Part shown: piece by piece, positions 1-7,173 of the stretch
Layout: each line of letters begins with the position of its first letter
Numbering within the stretch: the stretch's first letter is position 1
Assembly (NCBI GenBank): GCA_963724135.1
Contig: CAVRTA010000004.1
Coordinates: 868,001-932,000 of the forward strand
Length of the DNA: 64,000 nt
Source: DATLGB01 sp963724135
GTDB lineage: Bacteria; Actinomycetota; Thermoleophilia; Solirubrobacterales; Solirubrobacteraceae
Direction: 5' to 3'
The notes under the pieces: model-generated
Database searches by the model: none
What the model saw: the letters and a program-made list of their open reading frames with translations, nothing else
Told to the model about the DNA's origin: nothing
Translations under genes and position numbers: made by a program

Positions 1-63
1 GTCTCGGGTGGCATGGAGGCGTGGGAGACCGCGGGACTCGAGACAGAGAAAGGGAGCGCATGA
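1..63 (+). CDS. Rhodanese-like protein, C-terminal end only (partial)
   Basis: The frame is open from the left edge to TGA at 61-63 and encodes a 20-residue tail containing GGMEAWETAGL. This is the closing motif of rhodanese (sulfurtransferase) domains, usually GGMxAWxxAGLP. The catalytic Cys loop would lie upstream, outside the window, so activity cannot be judged. Identification rests on this one motif. Confidence 0.6.
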   Translation, partial: VSGGMEAWETAGLETEKGSA

Positions 64-297
64 TCCTCCGGCAGCTGACGGGCATCGGCCGGAGCACACC
101 GGGGGGCCGCGCTCACCGGCGATTCGCTGTTCGTAGGCGACACATGCGCTGCAGGTCAGGTCGGCCAGCCGCCGCTCGCCGCGGCGGAAGCGCTGGAAAA
201 CATCGAGCTCGGACCACACCGGAGGCCCAGTTCGGGCAGGCCCGGCCTTCGGTGGCCCCGGCCCTCTCGATTCTCCGGCTTACAGGCCTGCTACGGG
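64..297 (+). other. No intact gene; possible metallo-beta-lactamase remnant
   Basis: No convincing gene is seen here. In the same frame as the preceding rhodanese tail, after a second stop at 76-78, positions 109-141 read ALTGDSLFVGD. This is the metal-binding motif seen in MBL-fold (glyoxalase II / persulfide dioxygenase) proteins, which are often linked to rhodanese domains. No Met start, HxHxDH motif or following domain is visible, so it is either a decayed fragment or a damaged stretch of sequence. Confidence 0.3.
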
Positions 298-322
298 AAA
301 GCCCCGCTCCGGCGGGGCTTTT
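298..322. terminator. Bidirectional rho-independent terminator
   Basis: A perfect 7-bp stem GCCCCGC/GCGGGGC closes on a TCCG loop (301-318). It is preceded by AAA and followed by TTTT, so it can work on both strands. It starts 4 nt past the stop of the minus-strand ATPase gene, which it most likely terminates. Confidence 0.8.
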
Positions 323-325
323 CTA

Positions 326-1435
326 TCAGCGGCGGCGCAGCCACTCGGCCAGCAGGGGGTCCAGCAGGCGGGGCGAGCCGTGCTCGTCGCGCTGGACCTG
401 GCGGCCGTCGGCGAGCAGGCGGTCCAGGCCGTCCTGCAGCGTGGAGCGGGCGATGCGGTGCTCGTCGGCGACGCGGGTCCCGGTCGGGGCCTGGCCGTCG
501 GCGAGCGCCAGGCAGACGATGCGCTCGACGCGCGACAGCGCATCCCACAGCGCCTGGTGCGCGTCGCGGCTCTCGGCGAGCGCGCGCTCGATCGCCTCGA
601 GCGCCGGGTCCTCGACGTCCGCCCCCGCGTCCAGCACCTCGTAGAGGTGATGGGCGAGCAGCATCGTCCGCTGCGGATGCCCGCCCGAGAACGCCAGCAG
701 CTCGTCGACCGCCGGGCCGGCCTTCTCCAGCAATTCGTCGGCCTCGAGCAGGCGGGCGATGTCGTGGCCGGCCTCGTCGACCGGGAGCGGCGGCAGCTCG
801 AGCGGGCGGGCCTGGCCGTAGAACGGACGCTCCTGATCGCTGAACAGCGCGCGCATCAGAGAGGGCTGGCTCCCGGCGAACACGTAGGCGGCCGCCTCCC
901 CGTGGTGCTGGATGACCGAGCGCACCACCCCGTCCAGCGCGTCGTCGGCGACCAGGAGGTCCTGGAACTCGTCCAGGCACACCACGGTCAGCCCGCCGTC
1001 GGCCTGCGCGAGGCCGAGCGGGACGTCGAGCAGCTCCAGCAGCGCCGCCCGGGCGTCGTCGGCCCCGGGACGTGCGGGGCGCGGCCCGAGTTGGACGCCC
1101 ACGGGGCCGAGCTTGGCTGTGATCCCGAGCCGGCCGCGCCAGCGCGACACCGTCCGTCGCGGGTCGCCCGGGAGACCGGCGTATGCCGTGGCGATACGGG
1201 CCGCCGCGTCGGCCACCGTTGCCACCTTCGCGAAATCGACGCGCACGGCGCGGTGACCGACACCGCGCATCGCCGCCACATGGGCATCGAGCAGCGTGGT
1301 CTTGCCGTAGCGGCGGGGCGCGGCCAGCCGGATCGCCGTGCGGTCGGCGGCGGCGCGCTGGAGCGCGTCGAGCTCGGCACGACGGTCGATCAGGCGACCC
1401 GGGCCGACCGGGCTCTGGTAGTTGAACGGATTCAC
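326..1435 (-). CDS. AAA-type ATPase (archaeal-ATPase-like, STAND/MNS relatives)
   Basis: A 369-residue cytosolic NTPase. A Walker A loop (PRRYGKTTLL, near residue 45), a Walker B (VVCLDEFQD, near 150) and a sensor-like stretch GSQPSLM (near 190) are followed by a C-terminal winged-helix-like region rich in Arg. This is the layout of the PF01637 archaeal ATPase family, whose members are mostly uncharacterised and often act in DNA or defence contexts. The start is GTG at 1435: a minus-strand TACACT box lies 8 nt upstream and there is no Shine-Dalgarno, so the message is probably leaderless. It stands alone, ending at a terminator. Substrate and partner are unknown. Confidence 0.75.
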   Translation of the reverse strand: MNPFNYQSPVGPGRLIDRRAELDALQRAAADRTAIRLAAPRRYGKTTLLDAHVAAMRGVGHRAVRVDFAKVATVADAAARIATAYAGLPGDPRRTVSRWRGRLGITAKLGPVGVQLGPRPARPGADDARAALLELLDVPLGLAQADGGLTVVCLDEFQDLLVADDALDGVVRSVIQHHGEAAAYVFAGSQPSLMRALFSDQERPFYGQARPLELPPLPVDEAGHDIARLLEADELLEKAGPAVDELLAFSGGHPQRTMLLAHHLYEVLDAGADVEDPALEAIERALAESRDAHQALWDALSRVERIVCLALADGQAPTGTRVADEHRIARSTLQDGLDRLLADGRQVQRDEHGSPRLLDPLLAEWLRRR

Positions 1436-1452
1436 CGTACATCAGTGTACGG
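1435..1452 (-). promoter_or_regulatory. Inverted repeat over -10 box and start of the ATPase gene
   Basis: CCGTACA-TCAG-TGTACGG is a perfect 7-bp inverted repeat with a 4-nt spacer. It covers the putative -10 hexamer (TACACT on the minus strand, 1444-1449) and reaches the GTG start codon. A repressor bound here would block initiation, so it is a candidate operator, possibly autoregulatory. Confidence 0.45.
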
Positions 1453-1469
1453 AATATCCGGACGGAGCG

Positions 1470-2546
1470 TTAGCCCTCGAGCCGGTAGAAGCGCCAGAAG
1501 TCGTTCTCGATCGGCAGGACCTCGAACCCGGAGAACCCGGCGGCCTCCGCGTACTCCCGCAGCGTGTCCGGGCGCATCGCGGTCCCGGTCCCGACGGACG
1601 GCTGCTCGTCGAGCCCGACCGCCAGGCAGTGGAAGACGCTGAAGCCGTACATGACGCGCTCGACCTCGTCTCCGGGCGCGGTGAACCGCTCGGCCACGTT
1701 CTCGTCGGCGATCAGCAGCACGCCGTTCTCGCTGAGCAGCGAGCGCATGCCGCGCAGCGACTCCACCGGGCGCGGCATGTCATGGACCGCCTCGAAGCAG
1801 GTCACGAGGTCGTAGCGCCCGCTGAAGCCCGGGTCGGCGGCATCGCGGACCTGGAAGTCGATCTCCGCCCCTTCCCGAGCCGCGTTCGCGCGCGCGAGCT
1901 CGATCGACGCCTCGTCGAGATCGAGTCCGTCCACGTCCGCGTCCGGATACGCGCGGGCGAGCGCGATCGTCGACCAGCCGGTGCCACACGCGACGTCCGC
2001 GACGCGACCGCCGCTCTGGAGTCGCTGATGGACGTCGGGAAGTGCCGGCATCCAGTCCGAGGCGAGAAAGTTGACGAACTGCACCCGGTTCATGTCGCCC
2101 TGGCCCTCGAGGAAGTCCGCGTCGAAGTCCGAGTACGGGATCCCGCCACCTTTGCGGAACGCCTCGATCACCCGCGGTAGCGGCCGCGCGACGCCGGCCA
2201 TCATGCGCGCGAACGCCGCCATGTAGGCCGGGCTGTCGCGGTCCACCAGCACCTCCGCATATCCCTCCGGGAGCCGGTAGCGGCGCTCGCGCGGGGGCTT
2301 GGAAGGCTCGTCGACCTCGAGCAGGCCGGTGACCGCCTGCTGCTCGAGCCACTCGCGCAGGTAGCGCGGGTCGGTGGCCGTGGCCTCCGCGATCTCCGCC
2401 TCGCCGGCCTTGCCCGCCGCCAGAGCGGCATACAGGCCGAGCCGATCGCCGACATAGACCATGTACACGTCGGTCATTCCCAGTACCGCCTCGAACAGGC
2501 GCTCCACCAACGCGTCCCGGGCGGATGTCATTGCTTCTGCGCTCAT
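1470..2546 (-). CDS. SAM-dependent methyltransferase with N-terminal winged helix
   Basis: A 358-residue class I methyltransferase. The N-terminal ~120 residues form a winged-helix/dimerisation region (GLYAALAAGK, DPRYLREWLEQQAVTGLL), as in plant-type O-methyltransferases and mycobacterial Rv2258c. The SAM-binding motif I is VADVACGTGWST (near residue 180) and motif II is DVDGLDLDE. The post-motif CFEAVHDMPRP fits a methyltransferase of small molecules; the substrate is unknown. The gene stands opposite the VOC gene at 2592 with 45 bp between starts. Confidence 0.8.
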   Translation of the reverse strand: MSAEAMTSARDALVERLFEAVLGMTDVYMVYVGDRLGLYAALAAGKAGEAEIAEATATDPRYLREWLEQQAVTGLLEVDEPSKPPRERRYRLPEGYAEVLVDRDSPAYMAAFARMMAGVARPLPRVIEAFRKGGGIPYSDFDADFLEGQGDMNRVQFVNFLASDWMPALPDVHQRLQSGGRVADVACGTGWSTIALARAYPDADVDGLDLDEASIELARANAAREGAEIDFQVRDAADPGFSGRYDLVTCFEAVHDMPRPVESLRGMRSLLSENGVLLIADENVAERFTAPGDEVERVMYGFSVFHCLAVGLDEQPSVGTGTAMRPDTLREYAEAAGFSGFEVLPIENDFWRFYRLEG

Positions 2547-2579
2547 GCGCGCATCTTCTCAGTCGCCCCCGATCGCCGG

Positions 2580-2585
2580 TAGGTT
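2580..2585 (+). promoter_or_regulatory. -10 box (TAGGTT), leaderless arrangement
   Basis: TAGGTT lies 6 nt before the ATG at 2592, leaving no room for a ribosome-binding site. This fits a sigma-A -10 hexamer with transcription starting at the start codon. Confidence 0.45.
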
Positions 2586-2591
2586 CCGATC

Positions 2592-2954
2592 ATGTCCACG
2601 ATTTCCGCGATCGTCCCCTACCAGGACGTCGATGCCGCGATCGAGTTCCTGTGCACCGCGTTCGGCTTCGAGCAGCACGAGCTTCATCGCAGCGAGGCGG
2701 GCGAGATCGAGCACGTCGAGCTGCGGCTCGGCGACGACGTGATCATGCCCACGACGCCGCGCTTCGGCGATCCCGGTCACGCCCAGCTCTACGTTGTCGT
2801 CGAGGATGCGGATGCCCACCACGAGCGCGCCGTCGCGGCGGGGGCGAAGGTGACGATGGGGCTGCGCAACACCGACTACGGGTCGCGCGACTACGCCGCG
2901 ACGGATCCCGAGGGCAACCAGTGGTTCTTCGGGACCTACCGCCCGCTGTCGTGA
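2592..2954 (+). CDS. VOC/glyoxalase-fold protein (PhnB-like)
   Basis: A 120-residue single VOC domain pair: ISAIVPYQDVDAAIEFLCTAF at the N-terminus, QLYVVVEDADAHHERAVAAG in the middle and DPEGNQWFFGTY at the end. That is the typical layout of PhnB/glyoxalase-like small-molecule binding or resistance proteins. Metal ligands cannot be fixed from sequence alone and the substrate is unknown. Its TGA overlaps the GTG start of the next gene (GTGA at 2951-2954), so the two are translationally coupled. Confidence 0.8.
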   Translation: MSTISAIVPYQDVDAAIEFLCTAFGFEQHELHRSEAGEIEHVELRLGDDVIMPTTPRFGDPGHAQLYVVVEDADAHHERAVAAGAKVTMGLRNTDYGSRDYAATDPEGNQWFFGTYRPLS

Positions 2955-3775
2955 CCGGAAAGGCGGACAAGGCCGCGCGGCTGCTCGAGCTTCACCACCG
3001 GGACGAGCCGCTGCTGCTCGCCAACGCCTGGGACGCCGGCTCGGCGCGGATCCTGGAGTCGCTCGGGTTCGACGCGATCGCCACCACCAGCAGCGGGCAC
3101 GCGGCGACGCTCGGCCGGCGCGACGGCGAGGTCTCGCGCGAGGAGGCGCTCGCCCATTGCGCCGACCTGGTGGCGGCCGTCGACGTCCCGGTGTCGGCAG
3201 ATCTCGAGAACGGCTTCGGCCCGCACCCCGATGACGTGGCTGAGACGATCCGCGGCGCGCTCGCGGCCGGCCTCGCCGGGGCGTCGATCGAGGACTCGAC
3301 CAGCCAGCGCGACGCCGACATCTACGATCGCGACCTCGCGGTCGAGCGGGTGGCGGCCGCCGCGGAGGCTGCGCACGGCGGCGACGTCCACCTCGTGCTG
3401 ACGGCCCGCTGCGAGAACTACATCCACGGCCGCGACGACCTGGCCGACACGATCGCCCGCCTGCAGGCCTACGGCGCCGCGGGCGCGGACGTGCTCTACG
3501 CGCCGGCCATGAGCGCGCTCGACGACATCCGCACCCTCGTCGCCGCGGTCGACCAGCCCGTGAACGTGCTCGCGACGCGCGACGCCCCGGCGGTGGCCGA
3601 GCTCGCCGCGGCCGGAGTCAGGCGCATCTCGGTCGGCGGCGGTTTCGCGTACGTCGCGCTGGGCGCGCTGGTCGAGGCCGCGACCGAGCTGCGCGACCAG
3701 GGGACGTACGGTTTCTGGGAGCAGGCGCGACCCGGGGCGAGGGCGGCCCGCTCCGCGTTTGCAACAAGACGCTGA
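2951..3775 (+). CDS. Isocitrate lyase/PEP mutase family protein
   Basis: A 274-residue single-domain TIM-barrel enzyme of the PF13714 (PEP mutase-like) branch. LLANAWDAGSARILESLGFDA opens the barrel, TTSSGHAATLGRRDG follows, then the metal-binding region VSADLENGFG and SIEDSTS, and LTARCENYIHG. The Cys of the isocitrate lyase KKCGH motif is not present, so a 2-methylisocitrate lyase, oxaloacetate decarboxylase or phosphonopyruvate-type reaction is equally possible. The GTG start overlaps the VOC stop codon. The last 20 residues (RPGARAARSAFATRR) look like an unstructured tail. Confidence 0.8.
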   Translation: MTGKADKAARLLELHHRDEPLLLANAWDAGSARILESLGFDAIATTSSGHAATLGRRDGEVSREEALAHCADLVAAVDVPVSADLENGFGPHPDDVAETIRGALAAGLAGASIEDSTSQRDADIYDRDLAVERVAAAAEAAHGGDVHLVLTARCENYIHGRDDLADTIARLQAYGAAGADVLYAPAMSALDDIRTLVAAVDQPVNVLATRDAPAVAELAAAGVRRISVGGGFAYVALGALVEAATELRDQGTYGFWEQARPGARAARSAFATRR

Positions 3776-3838
3776 CCGAACCGTGACGACTCACGCGCGC
3801 TGAGCCGGACGGGCAACGGCGCGTGCTGTCGTAGGTGC

Positions 3839-4078
3839 ATGTGGCTCGGTGTCATGCACTACCCGGAACCGGTCGACGGGCTCGAAGTGCCGTCGGCGAT
3901 CATCGTCGCCTACGAGCCGCACCGGTTGTTCTCGGTCTGCGCGCCTGTCGCCGCCGCGCCGACGCTGATCCGCCTGCTGCGCGAGGCCAGCGGTGGGGGC
4001 GAGCACGTCGAGGAGCCGCGCTGCGGACGCTGCGGGGAGCCGCTCGAGGTCCCGGAGATCACGTGCGCTTCAGCCTGA
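3839..4078 (+). CDS. Small protein with CGRCGE zinc-knuckle tail
   Basis: 79 residues, not a family I recognise. A beta-strand-rich N-terminal part (SAIIVAYEPHRLF, VCAPVAAAPTLIRLLREA) is followed by RCGRCGEPLEVPE, which looks like half of a zinc ribbon. The next gene encodes a shorter protein with the same plan and the two overlap by 16 nt. They may form a heterodimer that completes a four-Cys zinc site; this is inference. Confidence 0.55.
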   Translation: MWLGVMHYPEPVDGLEVPSAIIVAYEPHRLFSVCAPVAAAPTLIRLLREASGGGEHVEEPRCGRCGEPLEVPEITCASA

Positions 4079-4290
4079 TCCACCTCGACGGCGATGGCGG
4101 CTCGGACACGCTGACGCTGATCGTGCCCGGCGGCGACAAGGTGGCGATCATGCTGCCGCTCGACGCGCTACCGGACTTCCTGCCGCTGCTCGACGACGCC
4201 ATCGAGGACCTGCCCGAGCAGCGCTGCGGCACCTGTGGCGAGGCGCTGCCCGGCCTGCGCCGAGCTGTCGAGGGACATGCGCAGGGCTGA
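4063..4290 (+). CDS. Small protein with CGTCGE zinc-knuckle tail
   Basis: 75 residues from a GTG start inside the end of the preceding gene. It reads TLTLIVPGGDKVAIMLPLDALPDFLPLLDDAIEDLPEQRCGTCGEALPG and parallels its neighbour: a strand pair, a Leu-rich helix, then an RCGxCGE tail. The unbroken, conserved-looking second half supports this start over an in-frame one farther upstream that would give nonsense sequence. Function unknown. Confidence 0.55.
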   Translation: MRFSLIHLDGDGGSDTLTLIVPGGDKVAIMLPLDALPDFLPLLDDAIEDLPEQRCGTCGEALPGLRRAVEGHAQG

Positions 4291-4334
4291 CCCCACTATC
4301 CGCGCCAGCGCGGTTCTGGCACGCTGCCGCCACC

Positions 4335-5375
4335 ATGCGACACAGCCTGATCCGCGCCGCTCTCGTGACCGCCCTCGTCGGCCTCACCGCACCAGCCGCC
4401 GCACGGGCCACCCTCGTCTACACGAAGGTCGGCAGCAAGGGTTCGGTGTGGGTCGCCGGCAACGACGGCTCCGGCGCGCGCAGGCTCGCCTCCAACGCCG
4501 GCCTGCCGAAGATCTCGCCCGACGGCCAGACGGTCGCGTACGTCGCCGGGGTCGTGTCCGAGCGCCCGCGCATGGTGATGGAGACGGCCGGTGGAGGGGA
4601 GCCCCACACGGTGGTCGACCGCTGGGCGTACGGGCCGGTCGTCTGGTCGGCCGACAGCCGCTGGATGCTCGCGATCGCCGGCAACTTCCGCAGGCCGCAC
4701 CGGCTCAAGCTGATCGACGCGACGACCGGGGCCTCGCGCACGGTCGCGCGCGGCTTCTTCTCCGGAGCGAGCTTCTCGCCCGACAGCACGCAGATCGTCT
4801 ACGGCATGGCGCCCAAGGAGAAGCTGTTCCCGAAGACCAACCTCTTCATCGCGCCGGTCGCCCAGGGAGAGACGCGCCAGCTGACCGATGACGACCAAAG
4901 CCTGGCGCCGCTGTGGGGACCGACCCAGATCGCCTACAGCCGCTACCGGCGCCCCACCGGCGAGCACCGTCACGAGGACGGGCCGAAGTACAACCTCTTC
5001 CTGATCGACCCGGCCACCGCGACCCGGCGGCAGCTCACCGACGACGAGGTCCCGTACCTGCTCACGGGCCTGACGCCGGCGATCTGGTCGCTGGACGGCG
5101 CCAGGCTCGTGGCGCTCTTCGGCGGCCAGGACACCATCTACGGCGTCAAGGTCGATCCGGTCACCGGCGAGGAGCAGAAGCTGCGCAGCATCCGCGTCCG
5201 CCGTCGCTACAAGGTGCCTCTGGTCCCGGCGGCGCTGTCGGACGACGGGCAGACGGTCCTCGCTTACACGGGTTACATCGACGCCTTCGAGGGCGACGTC
5301 TACACGGTGCCCTACGCCGGCGGCAAGCCGACCCGGATCGTCCGGCACGCCATCGATCCCGACTGGACCGGCTAG
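4335..5375 (+). CDS. Secreted TolB-like beta-propeller protein
   Basis: 346 residues with a signal peptide (MRHSLIRAALVTALVGLTAPAAARA). Repeated WD40-like/PD40 blades follow, each with an SPDG or SxDS turn: LPKISPDGQTVAYV, VVWSADSRWMLAI, ASFSPDSTQIVYG, AIWSLDGARLVAL and AALSDDGQTVLAY. No catalytic domain follows, so it is probably a binding or scaffold propeller outside the membrane. It stands alone, and the SOS box of imuB begins 54 nt after its stop. Confidence 0.75.
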   Translation: MRHSLIRAALVTALVGLTAPAAARATLVYTKVGSKGSVWVAGNDGSGARRLASNAGLPKISPDGQTVAYVAGVVSERPRMVMETAGGGEPHTVVDRWAYGPVVWSADSRWMLAIAGNFRRPHRLKLIDATTGASRTVARGFFSGASFSPDSTQIVYGMAPKEKLFPKTNLFIAPVAQGETRQLTDDDQSLAPLWGPTQIAYSRYRRPTGEHRHEDGPKYNLFLIDPATATRRQLTDDEVPYLLTGLTPAIWSLDGARLVALFGGQDTIYGVKVDPVTGEEQKLRSIRVRRRYKVPLVPAALSDDGQTVLAYTGYIDAFEGDVYTVPYAGGKPTRIVRHAIDPDWTG

Positions 5376-5428
5376 CGAGCACGCGTCGGGGAGCCGACAG
5401 CATGACTGGCGGCGGGTCGCCGGACATG

Positions 5429-5442
5429 CGAACATGTGTTCG
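5429..5442 (+). promoter_or_regulatory. LexA/SOS box of imuB
   Basis: CGAACATGTGTTCG matches the Gram-positive/actinobacterial LexA operator CGAAC-N4-GTTCG exactly. The imuB GTG start (5436) lies inside the box, at its eighth base. The identical box has the same position relative to dnaE2 at 7160. Confidence 0.85.
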
Positions 5443-6641
5443 TGATCGTCTGCCTATCCCTCCCGCGCTTCGCTCTGACGATCGCCGCCGGCCGGGATGC
5501 ACAGCTCGCGCAGCCGCTCGCCCTCGCACCTGAGGCAGGTCGAGAGCCGGTGATCGGGGAGGCCTCTGCCGCGGCCGAGGCCTTCGGAGTCCGTGCCGGC
5601 ATGCGACTCGGCGAGGCGCTGGCGCGCTGTCCCCAACTCAGGCTCGTCCCGCCCGATCCGGCCGGGGTCGCCGACGCCCAGGAGACGCTCGTGCGCTCGC
5701 TCGAGTCGATCGGCGCCGGGGTCGAGAGCGGTCGTCCCGGCCTCGCCTTCTTCGACGCGCACGCGCTGCGCCACGTCCACGGCGACCTCGACGGCGTCAT
5801 CGTGCAGGCTCGCCGCGCGGTCGCGCGACCGGTCCGCGTAGGTGCCGCGCCGACGCGCTTCGCCGCCCTTGCCGCCGCGACCAGCGCCCGCCCGCGGCGT
5901 GCCGAGCTCGTGGAACCCAAGCAGGTGCGCGCCTACCTCGCACCGCTGCCGGTGGCGTTGCTGAAAGTCCTCGCCGAGGGCTGCGAGGACGACGCGGTGC
6001 TGGCCGAGCTGCCCGAGCCGCTCGAGCGCCTCGGTCTGATCACGCTCGGCGACGTCGCCCGGATCTCGCGCGCAGCCATCGCCGACCGCTTCGGCACGCC
6101 CGGCGTGCGCGCTCGCGACCTCGCGCGTGGCCGCGACACGCCGCTGCGCCCACGCGTCCCGCTCGAGCGCATCGAGGAGGAGCTCGAGCTGCCCGAGGCC
6201 GCCTCGGGCCCGCAACTCGAGCAGGGGCTCGGTCTGCTGATCGACCGCCTGCTCGCCCGCCGCGAGCGCCGCGGCCGCGCCCTGCGCTCGGCCGTTCTCT
6301 CCGCCCGTCTCGTCGAGGGCGGCACCTGGCGCGAGCGGATGGTCTTCCGCCAGCCGCTCGCCGACCCCAGGCGCATGCGGCTAGTGCTCGCGCCGAAGCT
6401 CGCGTCGCTGCCCTCCCCGGCCGAGATCCTGCGCCTGCGCGCAGAGGGCTTCGGCCCGCCCGCCGGCGCCCAGGGCGCGCTGATCACCGAGCCCGGCACC
6501 GCGCGCACGGAGCGCCTCGAGGAAGCGATCCGCCAGGCGCGCGCCGCGGCCGGCCCGAACGCCGCGCTGCGCGTTCTCGCGGTCGACCCGGACTCGCGCG
6601 TCCCGGAGCGCCGGCTCGCGCTGACCCCCTGGAAAGCGTGA
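5436..6641 (+). CDS. imuB: ImuB-type Y-family polymerase-like protein
   Basis: A 401-residue Y-family-like protein that lacks the catalytic DxD of active polymerases: the N-terminus reads FVIVCLSLPRFALTI. In the family it bridges DnaE2 to the beta clamp during SOS mutagenesis. GMRLGEALARCPQLRLVPPD is the palm-like region, LGDVARISRAAIADRFG a helix-hairpin-helix, and LRSAVLSARLVEGGTWRERM the little-finger region. Start: GTG 5436 sits inside the LexA box; GTG 5442 (VIVCLSL) is an alternative. Its TGA overlaps the next GTG. SOS-inducible by inference. Confidence 0.85.
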   Translation: MFVIVCLSLPRFALTIAAGRDAQLAQPLALAPEAGREPVIGEASAAAEAFGVRAGMRLGEALARCPQLRLVPPDPAGVADAQETLVRSLESIGAGVESGRPGLAFFDAHALRHVHGDLDGVIVQARRAVARPVRVGAAPTRFAALAAATSARPRRAELVEPKQVRAYLAPLPVALLKVLAEGCEDDAVLAELPEPLERLGLITLGDVARISRAAIADRFGTPGVRARDLARGRDTPLRPRVPLERIEEELELPEAASGPQLEQGLGLLIDRLLARRERRGRALRSAVLSARLVEGGTWRERMVFRQPLADPRRMRLVLAPKLASLPSPAEILRLRAEGFGPPAGAQGALITEPGTARTERLEEAIRQARAAAGPNAALRVLAVDPDSRVPERRLALTPWKA

Positions 6642-6874
6642 GGCGGCTCAACGAGCCCAGGCGCGCCCGGGTGAGAGCGGGGGAACGCGGCCGCCCGCTC
6701 GCCGTCGACGGCCGCCGCGTGGATGCGATCCGCGAGTCGTGGCTGCTCGAGGACCGCTGGTGGACCGACGCCCCGCTGCGCCGTCGCTACTGGGAGATCG
6801 TCACTGCTGACGGCCGCAGCGTCGTGGTCTTCCGCGACCTGGACTCCGGCGCCTGGTTCACACAGAGGGCTTAA
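6638..6874 (+). CDS. DUF6504 family protein of the mutasome cassette
   Basis: A 78-residue basic protein (RRLNEPRRARVRAGERGRP...IRESWLLEDRWWTDAPLRRRYWEIV). It has the RExWxxxDxWW...RYWEIxxxDGxxxVVFRD pattern of DUF6504, a small protein that commonly sits between imuB and dnaE2 in actinobacteria. Its GTG start overlaps the imuB stop by 4 nt, so it is co-translated. Its molecular role is not known to me. Confidence 0.75.
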   Translation: MRRLNEPRRARVRAGERGRPLAVDGRRVDAIRESWLLEDRWWTDAPLRRRYWEIVTADGRSVVVFRDLDSGAWFTQRA

Positions 6875-6878
6875 CTAA

Positions 6879-6906
6879 AGAGAGGGGCCCCGCCAGGCCC
6901 CTCTCT
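6879..6906 (+). terminator. Strong hairpin after the imuB operon
   Basis: AGAGAGGGGCC and GGCCCCTCTCT form a perfect 11-bp stem with a 6-nt loop, starting 4 nt after the DUF6504 stop. No T-run follows, so it may be an intrinsic terminator of the actinobacterial type or an mRNA-end stabiliser. The rest of the 6907-7159 gap holds a GGAGATCTCC palindrome and scattered GGTGAG/CTCACC words, but no gene. Confidence 0.6.
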
Positions 6907-7159
6907 GGAGATCTCCGGTCCCGCCAGACCGGTGATCGATTCCGGTGTTACGTACCCCAGTCCGTCCCCGGAAGCTTTGAAGTCGTCCGAACCGGATGTC
7001 CCTGGCTCGTATGAAAATGATCGGTCTCCGCACCCGGCCGCACTTCCCCTCTGGGGGACGATCCTCGGGTGAGGACCCGGGGTGATCTTTAGGTGAGTCA
7101 AGGGTTAGTGCCAGGGTTATTCAGTTCTCACCCGAGGGTGAGTCCGTCCGACCCCTATG

Positions 7160-7173
7160 CGAACATGTGTTCG
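7160..7173 (+). promoter_or_regulatory. LexA/SOS box of dnaE2
   Basis: CGAACATGTGTTCG, identical over 14 nt to the imuB box, with the GTG start of dnaE2 (7167) again at its eighth base. TATGCG just upstream (7156-7161) could serve as the -10 region. Confidence 0.85.

Noticed and set aside
240..297. Tail resembling the 3' end of RNase P RNA (CCGGCTTACAGGCC before a terminator)
   Set aside because: The conserved P4 region (AGATGAATG-type) that must lie within ~60 nt upstream is missing, as are the ACAGAAA and GAGGAAAGTCC regions; the match is probably chance.
21..644. Plus-strand 207-codon frame over the left end
   Set aside because: Arg/Ser-rich shadow that crosses a terminator and runs antisense to the ATPase gene.
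6875..7101. Minus-strand 76-codon frame in the imuB-dnaE2 gap
   Set aside because: No motif, no start signal, and it runs over the terminator hairpin.
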